Below, one piece after another: positions 54,980 through 64,000 of a stretch of DNA of 64,000 nucleotides. A program made the position numbers and the translations under genes. The stretch is taken from positions 1,240,001-1,304,000 of the forward strand of contig NZ_AP025509.1 of the NCBI RefSeq assembly GCF_024347615.1, in the 5' to 3' direction. The DNA comes from Vibrio splendidus (lineage in GTDB: Bacteria; Pseudomonadota; Gammaproteobacteria; Enterobacterales; Vibrionaceae). Under the pieces are notes generated by a model that worked only from the letters and a program-made list of their open reading frames with translations, did not search any database and had not been told where the DNA came from. Position 1 is the stretch's first letter; each line of letters begins with the position of its first letter.

Positions 54980-56752
54980 ATGTACAACCAAAAGTACGCC
55001 ATCTACCAAGTTTTTACGCGTTTATTTGGTAATAAGAACACCCAACATGTTCCATGGGGCACAATCGAACAAAATGGCGTCGGTAAGTTCAGTGATTTTA
55101 CCGATAAAGCGCTGTCTGAAATTCAAAAGCTCGGAATGACTCATATTTGGTATACAGGAGTGCCGCATCACGCCGTCATCAATGATTACAAACACATAGG
55201 TATTTCAGACGATCACCCAAGCGTGGTAAAAGGCCGAGCAGGCTCCCCTTATGCAATTAAAGATTACTACTCCGTCAATCCGGACCTCGCCAATAATCCT
55301 GACCATCGGTTAGAAGAGTTTGAGGCATTGATAAAAAGAAGCCACGACAACGGTTTAAAAGTGATCATCGATATCGTACCGAATCACGTTGCGCGTCATT
55401 ATCAAGGCTTAAACAACCCACAAGGCGTCAGTGACTTCGGCGCTCAAGATGACACAACGCTGGAATACCACAGAAACAATAACTTTTACTACATCCCCAA
55501 CAGCACTTTTGAACTGCCAGATATCGAGCCCGCCTTTACGCCGCTTGGTGGTGAACAGCACCCTAACCTAAGCTCCCCGTTTATAGAGACGCCCGCCAAA
55601 TGGACGGGTAACGGCTCACGTTTAGCCAAGCCTAGTTTCGATGATTGGTATGAAACGGCGAAAATCAATTATGGCGTGCGACCAGACGGTTCAAAAGACT
55701 TCCCTGAACTACCGAGTGACTATGCCCAGCGAGATTACCGAGAGCATCATCATTTCTGGGAATCGGCTGCTGTGCCTAGCTCTTGGGTGAAATTTCGAGA
55801 TATAACATTGTTTTGGTTAGAAAAAGGTGTTGATGGGTTCCGCTACGACATGGCTGAGATGGTGCCTGTTGAGTTCTGGAGTTACCTTAATTCATCTATA
55901 AAGATGAAAAACCAAGATGCCTTTTTAATGGCTGAGGTGTACCAACCGGACTTATATCGCGACTATATCCACTTAGGAAAAATGGACTACCTCTATGACA
56001 AGGTTGATCTATACGATGGCCTCAAAGACATCATGCAAGGCAAGGCTTCAACGGCTATCATCCCCGAAATCCAACATCAGATGATGGATATTGAACACCA
56101 CATGCTGCACTTCTTGGACAATCACGATGAGCAACGCGTCGCTTCTCCCGAGTTTGTTGGCAATCCAAATATCGCGAAACCTGCAATGCTAGTCAGTGCG
56201 TTATTGAGCAGTTCACCAACCATGATCTATTTTGGACAAGAAGTTGGTGAACCTGGAGCGGAAAACGCAGGGTTTGGACAGCCCTCTCGTACCTCTATAT
56301 TCGATTACGTCGGAGTCCCACAACACCAAAAATGGATGAATCACGGTGCATTCGATGCCGGATTATTAAACGACAACGAAAAGCAACTACGTCACTTCTA
56401 TCAGAAGGTAATGAACTTTTCGCTTGAGCACTCTTCAATGACTGGTGAATATCGAGACTTACATAAAAGCAATAATCAGAGTGATTCGGTTTACACATTT
56501 CTGCGCTATGACGACCAAGAGGTGACAATAGTTGCTGCGAATTTCAGCCAACATGTCACAGAGAATATTCACTTAACGGTTCCAAATGATCTTATACAAA
56601 CGCTCACAATCGCTGATGGCAATTACTTGCTAGATGAACATATTGAAGGCATTCAACAACAGGTATTAAACGTTGAGAAAAGTATTGGCAGTTTTAGTCT
56701 TGAACTAAAGCCACTGGCTTCGTTGGTTTGGGTATTTCCCTTATCTGAATAG
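54980..56752 (+). CDS. Cytoplasmic alpha-amylase family (GH13) enzyme
   Basis: 590 residues from the ATG at 54980, which has AAAGGA nine bases upstream; an earlier in-frame ATG at 54953 adds nine residues. No signal peptide. All four GH13 regions are present: VIIDIVPNH, DGFRYDMAEM (nucleophile Asp), FLMAEVYQ (acid Glu) and FLDNHDEQR. A beta-sandwich C-domain ends the protein. It probably cuts maltodextrins that entered through LamB. The family resembles proteins annotated as alpha-amylase or cyclomaltodextrinase; exact specificity is open. Confidence 0.92.
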   Translation: MYNQKYAIYQVFTRLFGNKNTQHVPWGTIEQNGVGKFSDFTDKALSEIQKLGMTHIWYTGVPHHAVINDYKHIGISDDHPSVVKGRAGSPYAIKDYYSVNPDLANNPDHRLEEFEALIKRSHDNGLKVIIDIVPNHVARHYQGLNNPQGVSDFGAQDDTTLEYHRNNNFYYIPNSTFELPDIEPAFTPLGGEQHPNLSSPFIETPAKWTGNGSRLAKPSFDDWYETAKINYGVRPDGSKDFPELPSDYAQRDYREHHHFWESAAVPSSWVKFRDITLFWLEKGVDGFRYDMAEMVPVEFWSYLNSSIKMKNQDAFLMAEVYQPDLYRDYIHLGKMDYLYDKVDLYDGLKDIMQGKASTAIIPEIQHQMMDIEHHMLHFLDNHDEQRVASPEFVGNPNIAKPAMLVSALLSSSPTMIYFGQEVGEPGAENAGFGQPSRTSIFDYVGVPQHQKWMNHGAFDAGLLNDNEKQLRHFYQKVMNFSLEHSSMTGEYRDLHKSNNQSDSVYTFLRYDDQEVTIVAANFSQHVTENIHLTVPNDLIQTLTIADGNYLLDEHIEGIQQQVLNVEKSIGSFSLELKPLASLVWVFPLSE

Positions 56753-56860
56753 GATATTTATCATTATTAATTTCCAAATAATCTGAGTTTCAATCAATTG
56801 ATAAATAACTTAATTCCCGCATTAAATTAACTTCACCTCAATTCGATATCTTCCTCACAT

Positions 56861-56896
56861 TAATAAGGATGAGATCTCATCCTTATTATCTACTCC
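56861..56896. promoter_or_regulatory. 28-bp palindrome with MalT-box-like halves upstream of pulA
   Basis: A perfect palindrome from 56861 to 56888 with no spacer. Each half reads TAATAAGGATGAGA, containing GGATGA of the MalT box. Directly to its right the minus strand has GGAGTAGA (56889-56896), also found upstream of lamB and malP. It lies about 220 bases before the pulA start. The rest of 56753-57105 is AT-rich with nothing else seen. Confidence 0.55.
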
Positions 56897-57105
56897 TAGC
56901 TTCTACGCCTTGGGTTATTAATATCGAACATATGAGCTATTGATCCAATTAATTTCACTTAAACCAAATACAAAGCGTGATACTGACACTAGGTTTCCTA
57001 TTTTTACGTATTAAAAATAACTTTACATATAGCCATCACAAATAGTTGGCCATCATTCGGACTAGGATATTCATCTTCATAAAAAGTGAAATATGGATAT
57101 CAAAC

Positions 57106-60100
57106 GTGAACAACATAAATATTAATAAGAACATCACTCTACAACGCACCTTCAACATTACAAAAAAGAGAAGCTTCAAACGATCAACGCTAGCCAAAGC
57201 GATTCTACCTCTCTTCACCGCCACCCTTATCACAGGCTGTGGTAGTGATAACGACAGCGACACGGATGCTGGCAACAGTGGTTTATACAAAGCTGGCGAA
57301 AACGAAGTCGTTGTTTACTACAAACGTGATGTCGCGGCTGCTAGCACGTCTAGCTCGACCTATGATGGCTGGGGATTGCACCTTTGGAATGGCGAAGGCT
57401 GTACCAGCACAGACTTAGTAGCCATGGGGTTAAGTGAAACGGGTACTAACTGGGAAGCACCTTACGAATTTGATGGTATCAGCGATACCTACGGTGCCTA
57501 CTATGTGTTGAAAGTCGATCCTGATGCTTCTGACCCGCATAAATGCATGAACTTCATCTTACACAATGGCGACGAAAAAGCGTTTGGTAGTGCCAATTCG
57601 AAAGTCGAGTTAACCAAGCTTGGTGATTCGCAAGGTGTATTCGGATTTCATGGCAGCAGCGAGTTGTACTACGACCCAATCTCAGAAAGACCAGTCAATA
57701 TTGATGGCCAAAAAGCACATTGGTTAGATGCAACCACCATCGCTTGGGAAGCAGCTAGTAATGCCGATTCTGTAAAACTCTTCTATGCGTTAGATAACAG
57801 CATCACGATGAACGACGACAAAGAAATTGTCGGCGGCACTGCAATTGAACTAAGCAAAGACGGGGAGCTGTCCTCTGAATTGAAAGAGCGTTTCCGCCAC
57901 CTTGCAAGCTTACCAGCCCTGGCTATCGATGTTGACGACAGCACACTTCGCACTATTTTAAAATCTCAGATAATTTTTGTTGCCTACAATGCCAGTGGCG
58001 ATGTTATCTCTTCAACTGAGGTTCAAAAACCTGGTGTGCTTGATGCGGTATTTGCTAGCGAAGATGCTGGTAATGCAATGGCTGAAGAATTAGGCGCGAT
58101 TGTTGAAGGCAGTGCGGCTACCTTCAAGCTTTGGGCACCAACAGCGCAAGATGTAGAGCTCGTTCTTTACAGCGAAGACCTGAAAAGCTCACAAGTTTTT
58201 CCAATGAAAGAAAGCACTGAGACGGGTATTTGGGCGACTGACGCGGTACCTAACGCTGTCAACAGTTACTATCGCTACCAAGTGAAGGTTTACCACCCAA
58301 CCACAGGCAACATTGAGACTCGCTTAGTAACCGACCCTTACTCACTCAGCTTATCGAAAAACTCTGCATACTCTCAAGTCATCGATCTTGATGATTCAGC
58401 ATTAATGCCTGAAGGTTGGGTTGGATATAAACGCCCAACCGTAGAGAAAGACGAAGACCACGTACTCTACGAGTCACATCTTCGTGATTTTAGCTTCAGC
58501 GATAAGCTCGGCACAAAGAGCCTAAACGGCAAGTACCTCGCTCTCACAGAAGCAGATCGTGAGTCGGTTAAACACCTTCAAGAATTGAAAGATGCGGGCT
58601 TAACGACACTACATATCTTACCGGCATTCGATATCGCTACCGTCGATGAAGATGAAGCGAGCCGTGTCGATATTACTGACACCGTTGGTAAGCTATGTGA
58701 TGTAAAACCGACTGCCGCCTTATGTGGAAACGAAGACGAAAACAAAGTCATCGAAGAAGTACTCGATGGTTATGATCCTTCAACAGGCGATGCACAAGCG
58801 CTAATGAACGACCTGCGTATGCTCGACAGCTTCAACTGGGGCTACGACCCATTCCATTACACGGTTCCAGAGGGCAGCTACGCGACAGATCCTAATGGTT
58901 CTAAGCGTATTCTAGAGTTCCGTCAAATGGTGAAAGCAACGCACGACATGGATCTTAAGCTGATCATGGACGTTGTATACAACCATACCAATGCGTCTGG
59001 CGTGAACGATAAGTCAGTGCTGGATAAGATTGTCCCTGGGTACTATCACCGCCTTAACGTCAACACCGGTGGCGTCGAAAACTCAACCTGTTGTGACAAC
59101 ACTGCAACTGAAAACCTAATGATGGGTAAATTGATGGTCGATTCACTTAAGGTATGGGCTGACGACTATAAAGTGGATGGTTTCCGATTTGACTTAATGG
59201 GCCACCAGCCAAAAGACGTGATGGTAGAAGCTCTTGCTGAAGTTCGTAAAATCGACGAGAACACACTGTTCTACGGTGAAGGTTGGGATTTCGGTGAAGT
59301 AGCGGATAACGCACGCTTCGATCAAGCGAACCAAATCAACATGGCAGGCACTGAGATCGGTACCTTCTCGGACCGTCTGCGTGACGCCGTACGTGGCGGT
59401 AGCCCGTTTGATGGTGGCGTCGATTCAGAAGGCAACCACCCACTTCGCTTTAACCAAGGCTTTGGTAACGCAGCGATTGCCAACGAAGAGACCAAAGTTG
59501 ATCAAGATTCAATCAACGGTCGCTTACACAACCAAGATCTTGTTCGTTTAGGCATGGCAGGTAACCTCGCAGAATACGTGTTGATTGATTACAAAGGCGA
59601 CACCAAACTGGGTAAAAACGTCGATTACAACGGTGCGCCCGCTGGCTACACCAAAATGCCTTCAGAGAACATCTCTTACGTTTCAAAACACGATAACCAA
59701 ACGCTTTGGGACAACAACGCTTACAAGATCGCTGCAGGTACTAGTTCTGCAGAGCGTGCTCGCATGCAGTCGGTATCGCTTTCTACCGTGATGTTAGGCC
59801 AAGGCATACCATTCATCCATATGGGTTCTGAACTACTTCGTTCTAAGTCTATGCAGCGCGATTCTTACGACTCTGGTGATTGGTACAACCGCGTCATGTT
59901 TGACGGTACTAACAATAACTGGAATGTTGGCTTACCACGTGAAGACAAAGATGGTGCTAACTGGGATTTGATCAAAACTATCATAGCTGACAGCACGGCT
60001 AAACCAGACGCAGACGACATTGAGCTGACTAAGCAGCAATTCCTAGAGCTATTAAAAATCCGTAGCTCAAGCGAACTGTTCCGCTTAGACACAGCAGACG

Positions 60101-60798
60101 AAGTCATGAAGCGTGTCGACTTCCGCAATGTTGGTGAGGATCAAGTCGAAGGCCTAATCGTGATGTCTATCGATGATGGTGCATCCGCAGGTACAGACCT
60201 CGATCCAGCGAACGATGCGATTGTCGCGGTTGTAAACTCTACCGATGAATCTCAATCATTCAAAATCACAGGAGCGACGGGGTTTACTCTTCATACCGTT
60301 CAACAGAGCTCAGCTGATGACACAGTCAAAGGCGCAAGCTTTGCCGCTGAAACGTTCACTGTACCTGCATTAACCACAGCAGTATTTGTACAGGCTCAAG
60401 GCGATGCGCAAGGTGTCGGTCTGCCAGTCGATAACTCAGATAAAGATGTATCTAGCATTCCGCCATACGGGCAAACAACGGTTTACGTTAGAGGTAACAT
60501 GAATGAATGGGGCGCAACTGATGATTGGGCGATGAGCTTTGTTAGTAACGGAGTTTATTCTTTAACAGCAACTTTAGATCCTAATAGTTATGAATTCAAA
60601 TTTGGGAGTTCTACCTGGGAAACCATTGATATCGGTTGTAAGTCCGCTGAACTTGCAGATGGCTCTATCAATCTTGGAACTGATGGTAACTGCCAATTGA
60701 GCGTAACAGAAGCTGGCAACTACACATTCATTCTGAATGCGATTTATGAGTTAGATGACAATGTAGAAAAAGCGGTCGTTTCAGTAACCAAGAATTAA
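57106..60798 (+). CDS. pulA: Lipoprotein pullulanase, alpha-1,6-glucosidase
   Basis: About 1230 residues from the GTG at 57106; a TTG at 57046 is possible and the start is uncertain. Basic N-terminus, hydrophobic stretch and lipobox LITGC: a lipoprotein, probably surface exposed. Domains: CBM41-like (NEVVVYYKRDVAAASTSS, then WGLHLWNGEGC), CBM48-like (AATFKLWAPTAQDVELVLYS), the pullulanase motif FNWGYDPFHYTVPEGSY, and GH13 regions DVVYNHTNASG, GFRFDLMGH, FYGEGWDFGE and VSKHDNQT. A pullulanase C-domain and a final starch-binding-like domain (VYVRGNMNEWG) follow. It debranches starch and pullulan into dextrins for LamB. Confidence 0.94.
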   Translation: MNNININKNITLQRTFNITKKRSFKRSTLAKAILPLFTATLITGCGSDNDSDTDAGNSGLYKAGENEVVVYYKRDVAAASTSSSTYDGWGLHLWNGEGCTSTDLVAMGLSETGTNWEAPYEFDGISDTYGAYYVLKVDPDASDPHKCMNFILHNGDEKAFGSANSKVELTKLGDSQGVFGFHGSSELYYDPISERPVNIDGQKAHWLDATTIAWEAASNADSVKLFYALDNSITMNDDKEIVGGTAIELSKDGELSSELKERFRHLASLPALAIDVDDSTLRTILKSQIIFVAYNASGDVISSTEVQKPGVLDAVFASEDAGNAMAEELGAIVEGSAATFKLWAPTAQDVELVLYSEDLKSSQVFPMKESTETGIWATDAVPNAVNSYYRYQVKVYHPTTGNIETRLVTDPYSLSLSKNSAYSQVIDLDDSALMPEGWVGYKRPTVEKDEDHVLYESHLRDFSFSDKLGTKSLNGKYLALTEADRESVKHLQELKDAGLTTLHILPAFDIATVDEDEASRVDITDTVGKLCDVKPTAALCGNEDENKVIEEVLDGYDPSTGDAQALMNDLRMLDSFNWGYDPFHYTVPEGSYATDPNGSKRILEFRQMVKATHDMDLKLIMDVVYNHTNASGVNDKSVLDKIVPGYYHRLNVNTGGVENSTCCDNTATENLMMGKLMVDSLKVWADDYKVDGFRFDLMGHQPKDVMVEALAEVRKIDENTLFYGEGWDFGEVADNARFDQANQINMAGTEIGTFSDRLRDAVRGGSPFDGGVDSEGNHPLRFNQGFGNAAIANEETKVDQDSINGRLHNQDLVRLGMAGNLAEYVLIDYKGDTKLGKNVDYNGAPAGYTKMPSENISYVSKHDNQTLWDNNAYKIAAGTSSAERARMQSVSLSTVMLGQGIPFIHMGSELLRSKSMQRDSYDSGDWYNRVMFDGTNNNWNVGLPREDKDGANWDLIKTIIADSTAKPDADDIELTKQQFLELLKIRSSSELFRLDTADEVMKRVDFRNVGEDQVEGLIVMSIDDGASAGTDLDPANDAIVAVVNSTDESQSFKITGATGFTLHTVQQSSADDTVKGASFAAETFTVPALTTAVFVQAQGDAQGVGLPVDNSDKDVSSIPPYGQTTVYVRGNMNEWGATDDWAMSFVSNGVYSLTATLDPNSYEFKFGSSTWETIDIGCKSAELADGSINLGTDGNCQLSVTEAGNYTFILNAIYELDDNVEKAVVSVTKN

Positions 60799-60856
60799 GC
60801 CTTAAAGCTTATGATTCTAATAAACAGATAATAAAACCAGCGCAAGCTAGCCTTTT

Positions 60857-60881
60857 GGGAGACGTCAGTCTCCCTTTTTTT
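60857..60881 (+). terminator. Rho-independent terminator of pulA
   Basis: Stem GGGAGAC/GTCTCCC, GTCA loop, seven Ts. The following 60882-61278 shows no gene. Confidence 0.92.
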
Positions 60882-61278
60882 ATCCTCAATAAACTCCAAT
60901 CCCAATGCACCACACCATTGCTTTGCTTCTCATCGGTAAATACTCAGTGTTAAGTGATAGACGAGCCACCTTAGTTCTTAGTAGAAAGCATAACGACTCA
61001 GTGTGAGCGTCTAGTTTAAGTGTATGTGAAATTTAGGAATCCGAGTTTAGATTTAGGTTGATAAATGAAATGGCGATTCGACAATAGAGCTCGTATTCAG
61101 TTGTGTGAGAAGAGTAAAATAGACGAAAGTGTTTTAGTTGGCAATTAGTAATATCAAAACCATAAACGACCATTAACGTCCATTTATATTAGCCATTAAT
61201 TATTAGGTGTAAGTCAGTGGTTATTTAAGACCCAGTGTTGAGTGAATATAAATATTCCTTTTCACTTATCACAAACAA

Positions 61279-61308
61279 TAAAAAGGCCCCTAACTAGGAG
61301 CCCTTCTT
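61279..61308 (-). terminator. Terminator of malM
   Basis: Imperfect stem with G-U pairs on the minus strand (AAGGGCTCCTA with TAGGGGCCTTT) followed by TTTTTATT. Confidence 0.75.
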
Positions 61309-61340
61309 TTCATATCATTCAGTATATACAAACCGTTTGA

Positions 61341-62168
61341 TTATTTTTTATTGACGGCTTTTACAAATACTTCTTGTGCGCCTTCAATACCGAGTGCTTT
61401 TGCTTCATCTAATAAGCTCAGAGCTTTCGGAATATTATCTTCACTTACTGCCGTTTGAATTGCATTATGGTAGTAAGTTTGCGTCTCTGGTTGAATGGTA
61501 TCAAGCTTCGCTGCCGCCGCTGGCTTAGCGTTAGAATCACTGCTAGAACCAAACGAGAAGAAACTTACTCTATCAAGAGTCACTTCAATCTTACCTACGT
61601 TTGCGTTCGGAACTGGGATATCTTCCATTTCTGGCAAGTAGTTACCGCGGCCTTCTGCATCTAAACGAGCAGGATGAATGACATCAGTAAAACCATCCAG
61701 ATCTTGCTGCTCGGTATAGATAACTAAATAAACCGATTCAGACGTCGTCGGTGGGTAAAAATCGTTGTCAGCAACTAAGCGATTTCCCAAGTGCAATCTT
61801 GGTTTCGCGTATTCGAAACTCTCTTTACCATAACGCTCTAGCTCACGACCATTTTTATCGTAAATGACGGCATTTGGTACAAATGCTGTATCGCCGATCA
61901 TGCTCGTGATCTTAATAGAATACTCACCACGGTCTGCAGGGAGCTCTATCGCGACCACAGGGCTGTTGATGCCTTGGTAATTTAATATTTGACTATCTGG
62001 TGTTACATCAAAAATTGCTGAGCTTGGCAGCTTCATTGAAGCAAATTGAAGACCAGCAATAGAGTTAACTTGTTCAGCTTGCGCAACTTGCACTTGCTCG
62101 ACTACTTGCGCAGATTGACAACCGGCTAACGCAACACAGCCACTTAGCATAAGAGCTTTAAAATACAT
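61341..62168 (-). CDS. malM: Maltose operon protein MalM
   Basis: 275 residues. Lipobox ALAGC (residues 13-17), then a periplasmic beta-rich domain of the MalM family (VVAIELPADRGEYSIKITSM) and a helical tail. E. coli MalM is periplasmic and follows lamB; here it also follows lamB on the same strand, but here it has a lipobox. Function in dextrin uptake is not well defined. 163 bases and a terminator separate it from lamB. Confidence 0.93.
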   Translation of the reverse strand: MYFKALMLSGCVALAGCQSAQVVEQVQVAQAEQVNSIAGLQFASMKLPSSAIFDVTPDSQILNYQGINSPVVAIELPADRGEYSIKITSMIGDTAFVPNAVIYDKNGRELERYGKESFEYAKPRLHLGNRLVADNDFYPPTTSESVYLVIYTEQQDLDGFTDVIHPARLDAEGRGNYLPEMEDIPVPNANVGKIEVTLDRVSFFSFGSSSDSNAKPAAAAKLDTIQPETQTYYHNAIQTAVSEDNIPKALSLLDEAKALGIEGAQEVFVKAVNKK

Positions 62169-62269
62169 AACCCTTCCTTTTTGTTATTTTTTTAAGAAAT
62201 TTACTAACTTTAATTACCACAAAGAGAACTATTCACCTAGGGAACGATCAACTTAATCGTACATTCCTT

Positions 62270-62297
62270 AAAAAAATAGCCGACGCAAGCCGGCTAT
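62270..62297 (-). terminator. Terminator of lamB
   Basis: Stem ATAGCCG/CGGCTAT followed by seven Ts on the minus strand. It should reduce malM expression from the lamB promoter. Confidence 0.88.
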
Positions 62298-62331
62298 GAA
62301 TTAGGACAGTTTAGGATTTAAGCTAAGTGGC

Positions 62332-63555
62332 TTACCACCAAGCTTCAGCTTGGATACCGAACACGTATTCAGTATCGTCACCGTTGAATGCTTCTTTATT
62401 TTCAGTATCTAGGATGTAAGAACCGTAAACACGGATTTCAGGACGAGCCCAGAAGCTGTCACCCATAGCCCAAGCTTGAGCTACTGTGAATTTAGCGTTA
62501 CCGAAGTCTTCTGTTGCTAGACCGCCGTCAGCAATACGCTCACCAGCGTTGTAACCAGCTTCAAATACTGTACGCATAGTGTCGTTCCACTTGTACATTG
62601 GACGAACTACAGCAGAATACTGGTCGATATCGAAAGTTTTGTTTGTGTAGTTACCATCTTTGTCAGCACCACCGATATCGCTACCCGCTAGGTAAGCTAG
62701 TTGGTGACCCATTTCCCAAGATTCGCCAAGGTTCATTACACCCCAGTTAATTAGACGGAAACCAGATGCTTCGTTGAATGCTTCAGTACCACGAGAGTAG
62801 TAAGAACCTGAACCCCAGAAGTTTGCAGCTTGTACGCCGTAACCATTAGTACCGTATTGAAGTACAGTTTGGTGGAAGCCGTTGCTCGTTCCTTGGTGTA
62901 AAATCGCAGATGCTAGTAGACCATCATCAGCAGACTCACTTGCGTCATCTGAATCAGTTGCGAAGTTGTATGCTAGTGCAAATTCTAGAGAAGCATCTTG
63001 CCATAGGCCAATGTTCGCTAGACGAGCATCAAAGATGTAACCCGTTGAATCGTCAGTGTCACCATCTTGAATAAGCGCTACAGAAAGTTTTTGGTCACCA
63101 ATAGAGATGTTTTCAACACCACCACCAGTACCTGATGTATTTAGGTAGTAGAAGTCAGTGATGTGGATGTCTTTACGTTGGTAGTATGTTTTACCAGCCC
63201 AAAGAGTCGCTTCTTGGTCAAAAGATAGAACGCCTTTCGCTTTAACAGCAAACTGAGCAACGTTAAAGTCAGAATCTTCCCAACCATTTGCGCCAGGAGC
63301 ACCAGAAGCAATCATTGACTCAACGCGCCACGTTTGCTCACCAGTTTTCAGCTCTTCAGCTAAACCAAACTCAGAATAGTTATCGTTTTCGTTACCTAGA
63401 CGACCAATACCGTTTTTATTTACTGATACATCACCGTTACCGTTACCGCTAATACCAGTACCAGCACGCATGTAACCATTAAAATCTACAGCGAACGCAG
63501 AGCCAGCAGCTAATGTAGTTGCCACTGCAGCAGCAATCAAACTTACTTTTTTCAT
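62332..63555 (-). CDS. lamB: Maltoporin LamB
   Basis: 407 residues from the ATG at 63555, with GGAG five bases before; an in-frame ATG at 63567 lies upstream of that site. Signal peptide MKKVSLIAAAVATTLAAGSA (cleavage after FA). The mature protein is an 18-strand trimeric porin: starts VDFNGYMRAGTGISGNG, has WAGKTYYQRKDIHITDFYYL and a C-terminal aromatic end (AEAWW). Lets maltose and maltodextrins cross the outer membrane. Preceded by MalT-box-like sites. Confidence 0.97.
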   Translation of the reverse strand: MKKVSLIAAAVATTLAAGSAFAVDFNGYMRAGTGISGNGNGDVSVNKNGIGRLGNENDNYSEFGLAEELKTGEQTWRVESMIASGAPGANGWEDSDFNVAQFAVKAKGVLSFDQEATLWAGKTYYQRKDIHITDFYYLNTSGTGGGVENISIGDQKLSVALIQDGDTDDSTGYIFDARLANIGLWQDASLEFALAYNFATDSDDASESADDGLLASAILHQGTSNGFHQTVLQYGTNGYGVQAANFWGSGSYYSRGTEAFNEASGFRLINWGVMNLGESWEMGHQLAYLAGSDIGGADKDGNYTNKTFDIDQYSAVVRPMYKWNDTMRTVFEAGYNAGERIADGGLATEDFGNAKFTVAQAWAMGDSFWARPEIRVYGSYILDTENKEAFNGDDTEYVFGIQAEAWW

Positions 63556-63694
63556 TCTTAACTCCATTAAGGACGATTTATTTTAGGTTTTTATATTTTT
63601 GCTCTCTTGCGACAACCAAAGGCAGTAATGGCGGACGTAAGATAGAGAGGTTTAGGGTTGCCCCTGATTCGTTTCAACGGAGTCAATATTAAGA

Positions 63695-63812
63695 GGGGAT
63701 GACAAGTTTGACTTCCTCCACCCCTAAGTTAATTAAGGGGGACTAGAGGGGAGTAGAAAATATACAGAACGGTGTTTTAAAGAGGTAGATCACTTAATCT
63801 AGGAGGAGTAGA
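63695..63812. promoter_or_regulatory. Putative MalT box cluster upstream of lamB
   Basis: Plus strand: GGGGATGA (63695-63702), GGGGAGTAGA (63748-63757) and GGAGTAGA (63805-63812). Minus strand: GGGGTGGAGG within 63712-63725. Several boxes in a row fit MalT, which binds cooperatively. The remaining 63813-64000 has no clear gene; an ATG at 63990 has too little sequence to judge. Confidence 0.6.
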
Positions 63813-64000
63813 CAGCACACAGATCTAATTATTCGATATAAGTGCGATCTAGTTCAAATATATAATTTGAACTTCATCGATGAATTATTTTTTTAACCGT
63901 AATTAATCTGTGAAGTTGCTTGACCTTATTGTGACAAAGCTTTTTACTTATAGTTCACTGATGTCGATAAACGAACAAGAAATCAAGCAATGACTAGAAC

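Noticed and set aside
63990..64000. Start of another gene at the right edge
   Set aside because: Only an ATG and a few codons are visible, which is too little to support a call.

Overview
The window looks like chromosome II of a Vibrio, probably of the Splendidus clade. The evidence is the gene order and protein types: a second deoD, a malT/malP/malQ/glgB block, a DUF368 gene, LamB and MalM, plus Vibrio-like protein sequences and moderate GC. No rRNA, tRNA, CRISPR array, complete insertion sequence or phage gene was recognised. Species and chromosome assignments are inferences from family knowledge; no search was run.

Layout. 1-2258: the end of deoD, then a zinc-ribbon/HTH protein that looks like a domesticated transposase. 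2444-5493: two coupled TPR proteins, the second an intact GGDEF diguanylate cyclase and the first ending in a decayed GGDEF fold. 5566-8244: an EamA permease, then a YiaW/YiaV (DUF3302 plus HlyD) pair. 8565-11650: an ECF-type vitamin or metal transporter (S component, fused double ATPase, T component). 11873-22879: a TetR-type regulator and the maltodextrin block glgB, malQ, malP (minus strand) with divergent malT. 23055-23165: a possible small RNA on the minus strand. 23492-26191: popT (DUF368), then a copper-delivery set (SCO and PCu(A)C proteins). 26291-38438: an accessory-looking stretch, AT-rich by eye. It holds a GST, a DUF4136 lipoprotein, an Omp85-type barrel, and a minus-strand cluster with a divergent AraC regulator. 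That cluster encodes an alpha/beta hydrolase, an arylsulfatase, a MetA-type porin, a muconolactone-isomerase-like protein and a tandem-DUF302 lipoprotein. After the AraC gene come an OmpA lipoprotein and a second DUF3302/HlyD pair. 39066-41726: sstT and a Sel1-repeat protein. 42040-52110: tetrathionate respiration genes ttrRS (minus), ttrBCA and tsdBA (plus). 52253-54825: LysR and Lrp regulators, a LysE exporter and a DUF1294 protein. 54980-63555: a cytoplasmic GH13 amylase, a lipoprotein pullulanase, malM and lamB.

How it works together. LamB, MalM, pullulanase, the amylase, MalP, MalQ, GlgB and MalT together cover capture, debranching and cytoplasmic breakdown of starch-derived dextrins. 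MalT-box-like sequences lie upstream of malP, the amylase, pulA and lamB. In the tetrathionate locus, an 18-bp word containing a perfect 14-bp palindrome occurs upstream of both ttrB and tsdB. This suggests that one regulator, presumably TtrR, controls both enzyme systems. The sulfatase/hydrolase/porin/isomerase-like cluster under an AraC regulator is the best candidate for an undescribed catabolic pathway, possibly for sulfated aromatic or similar small molecules.
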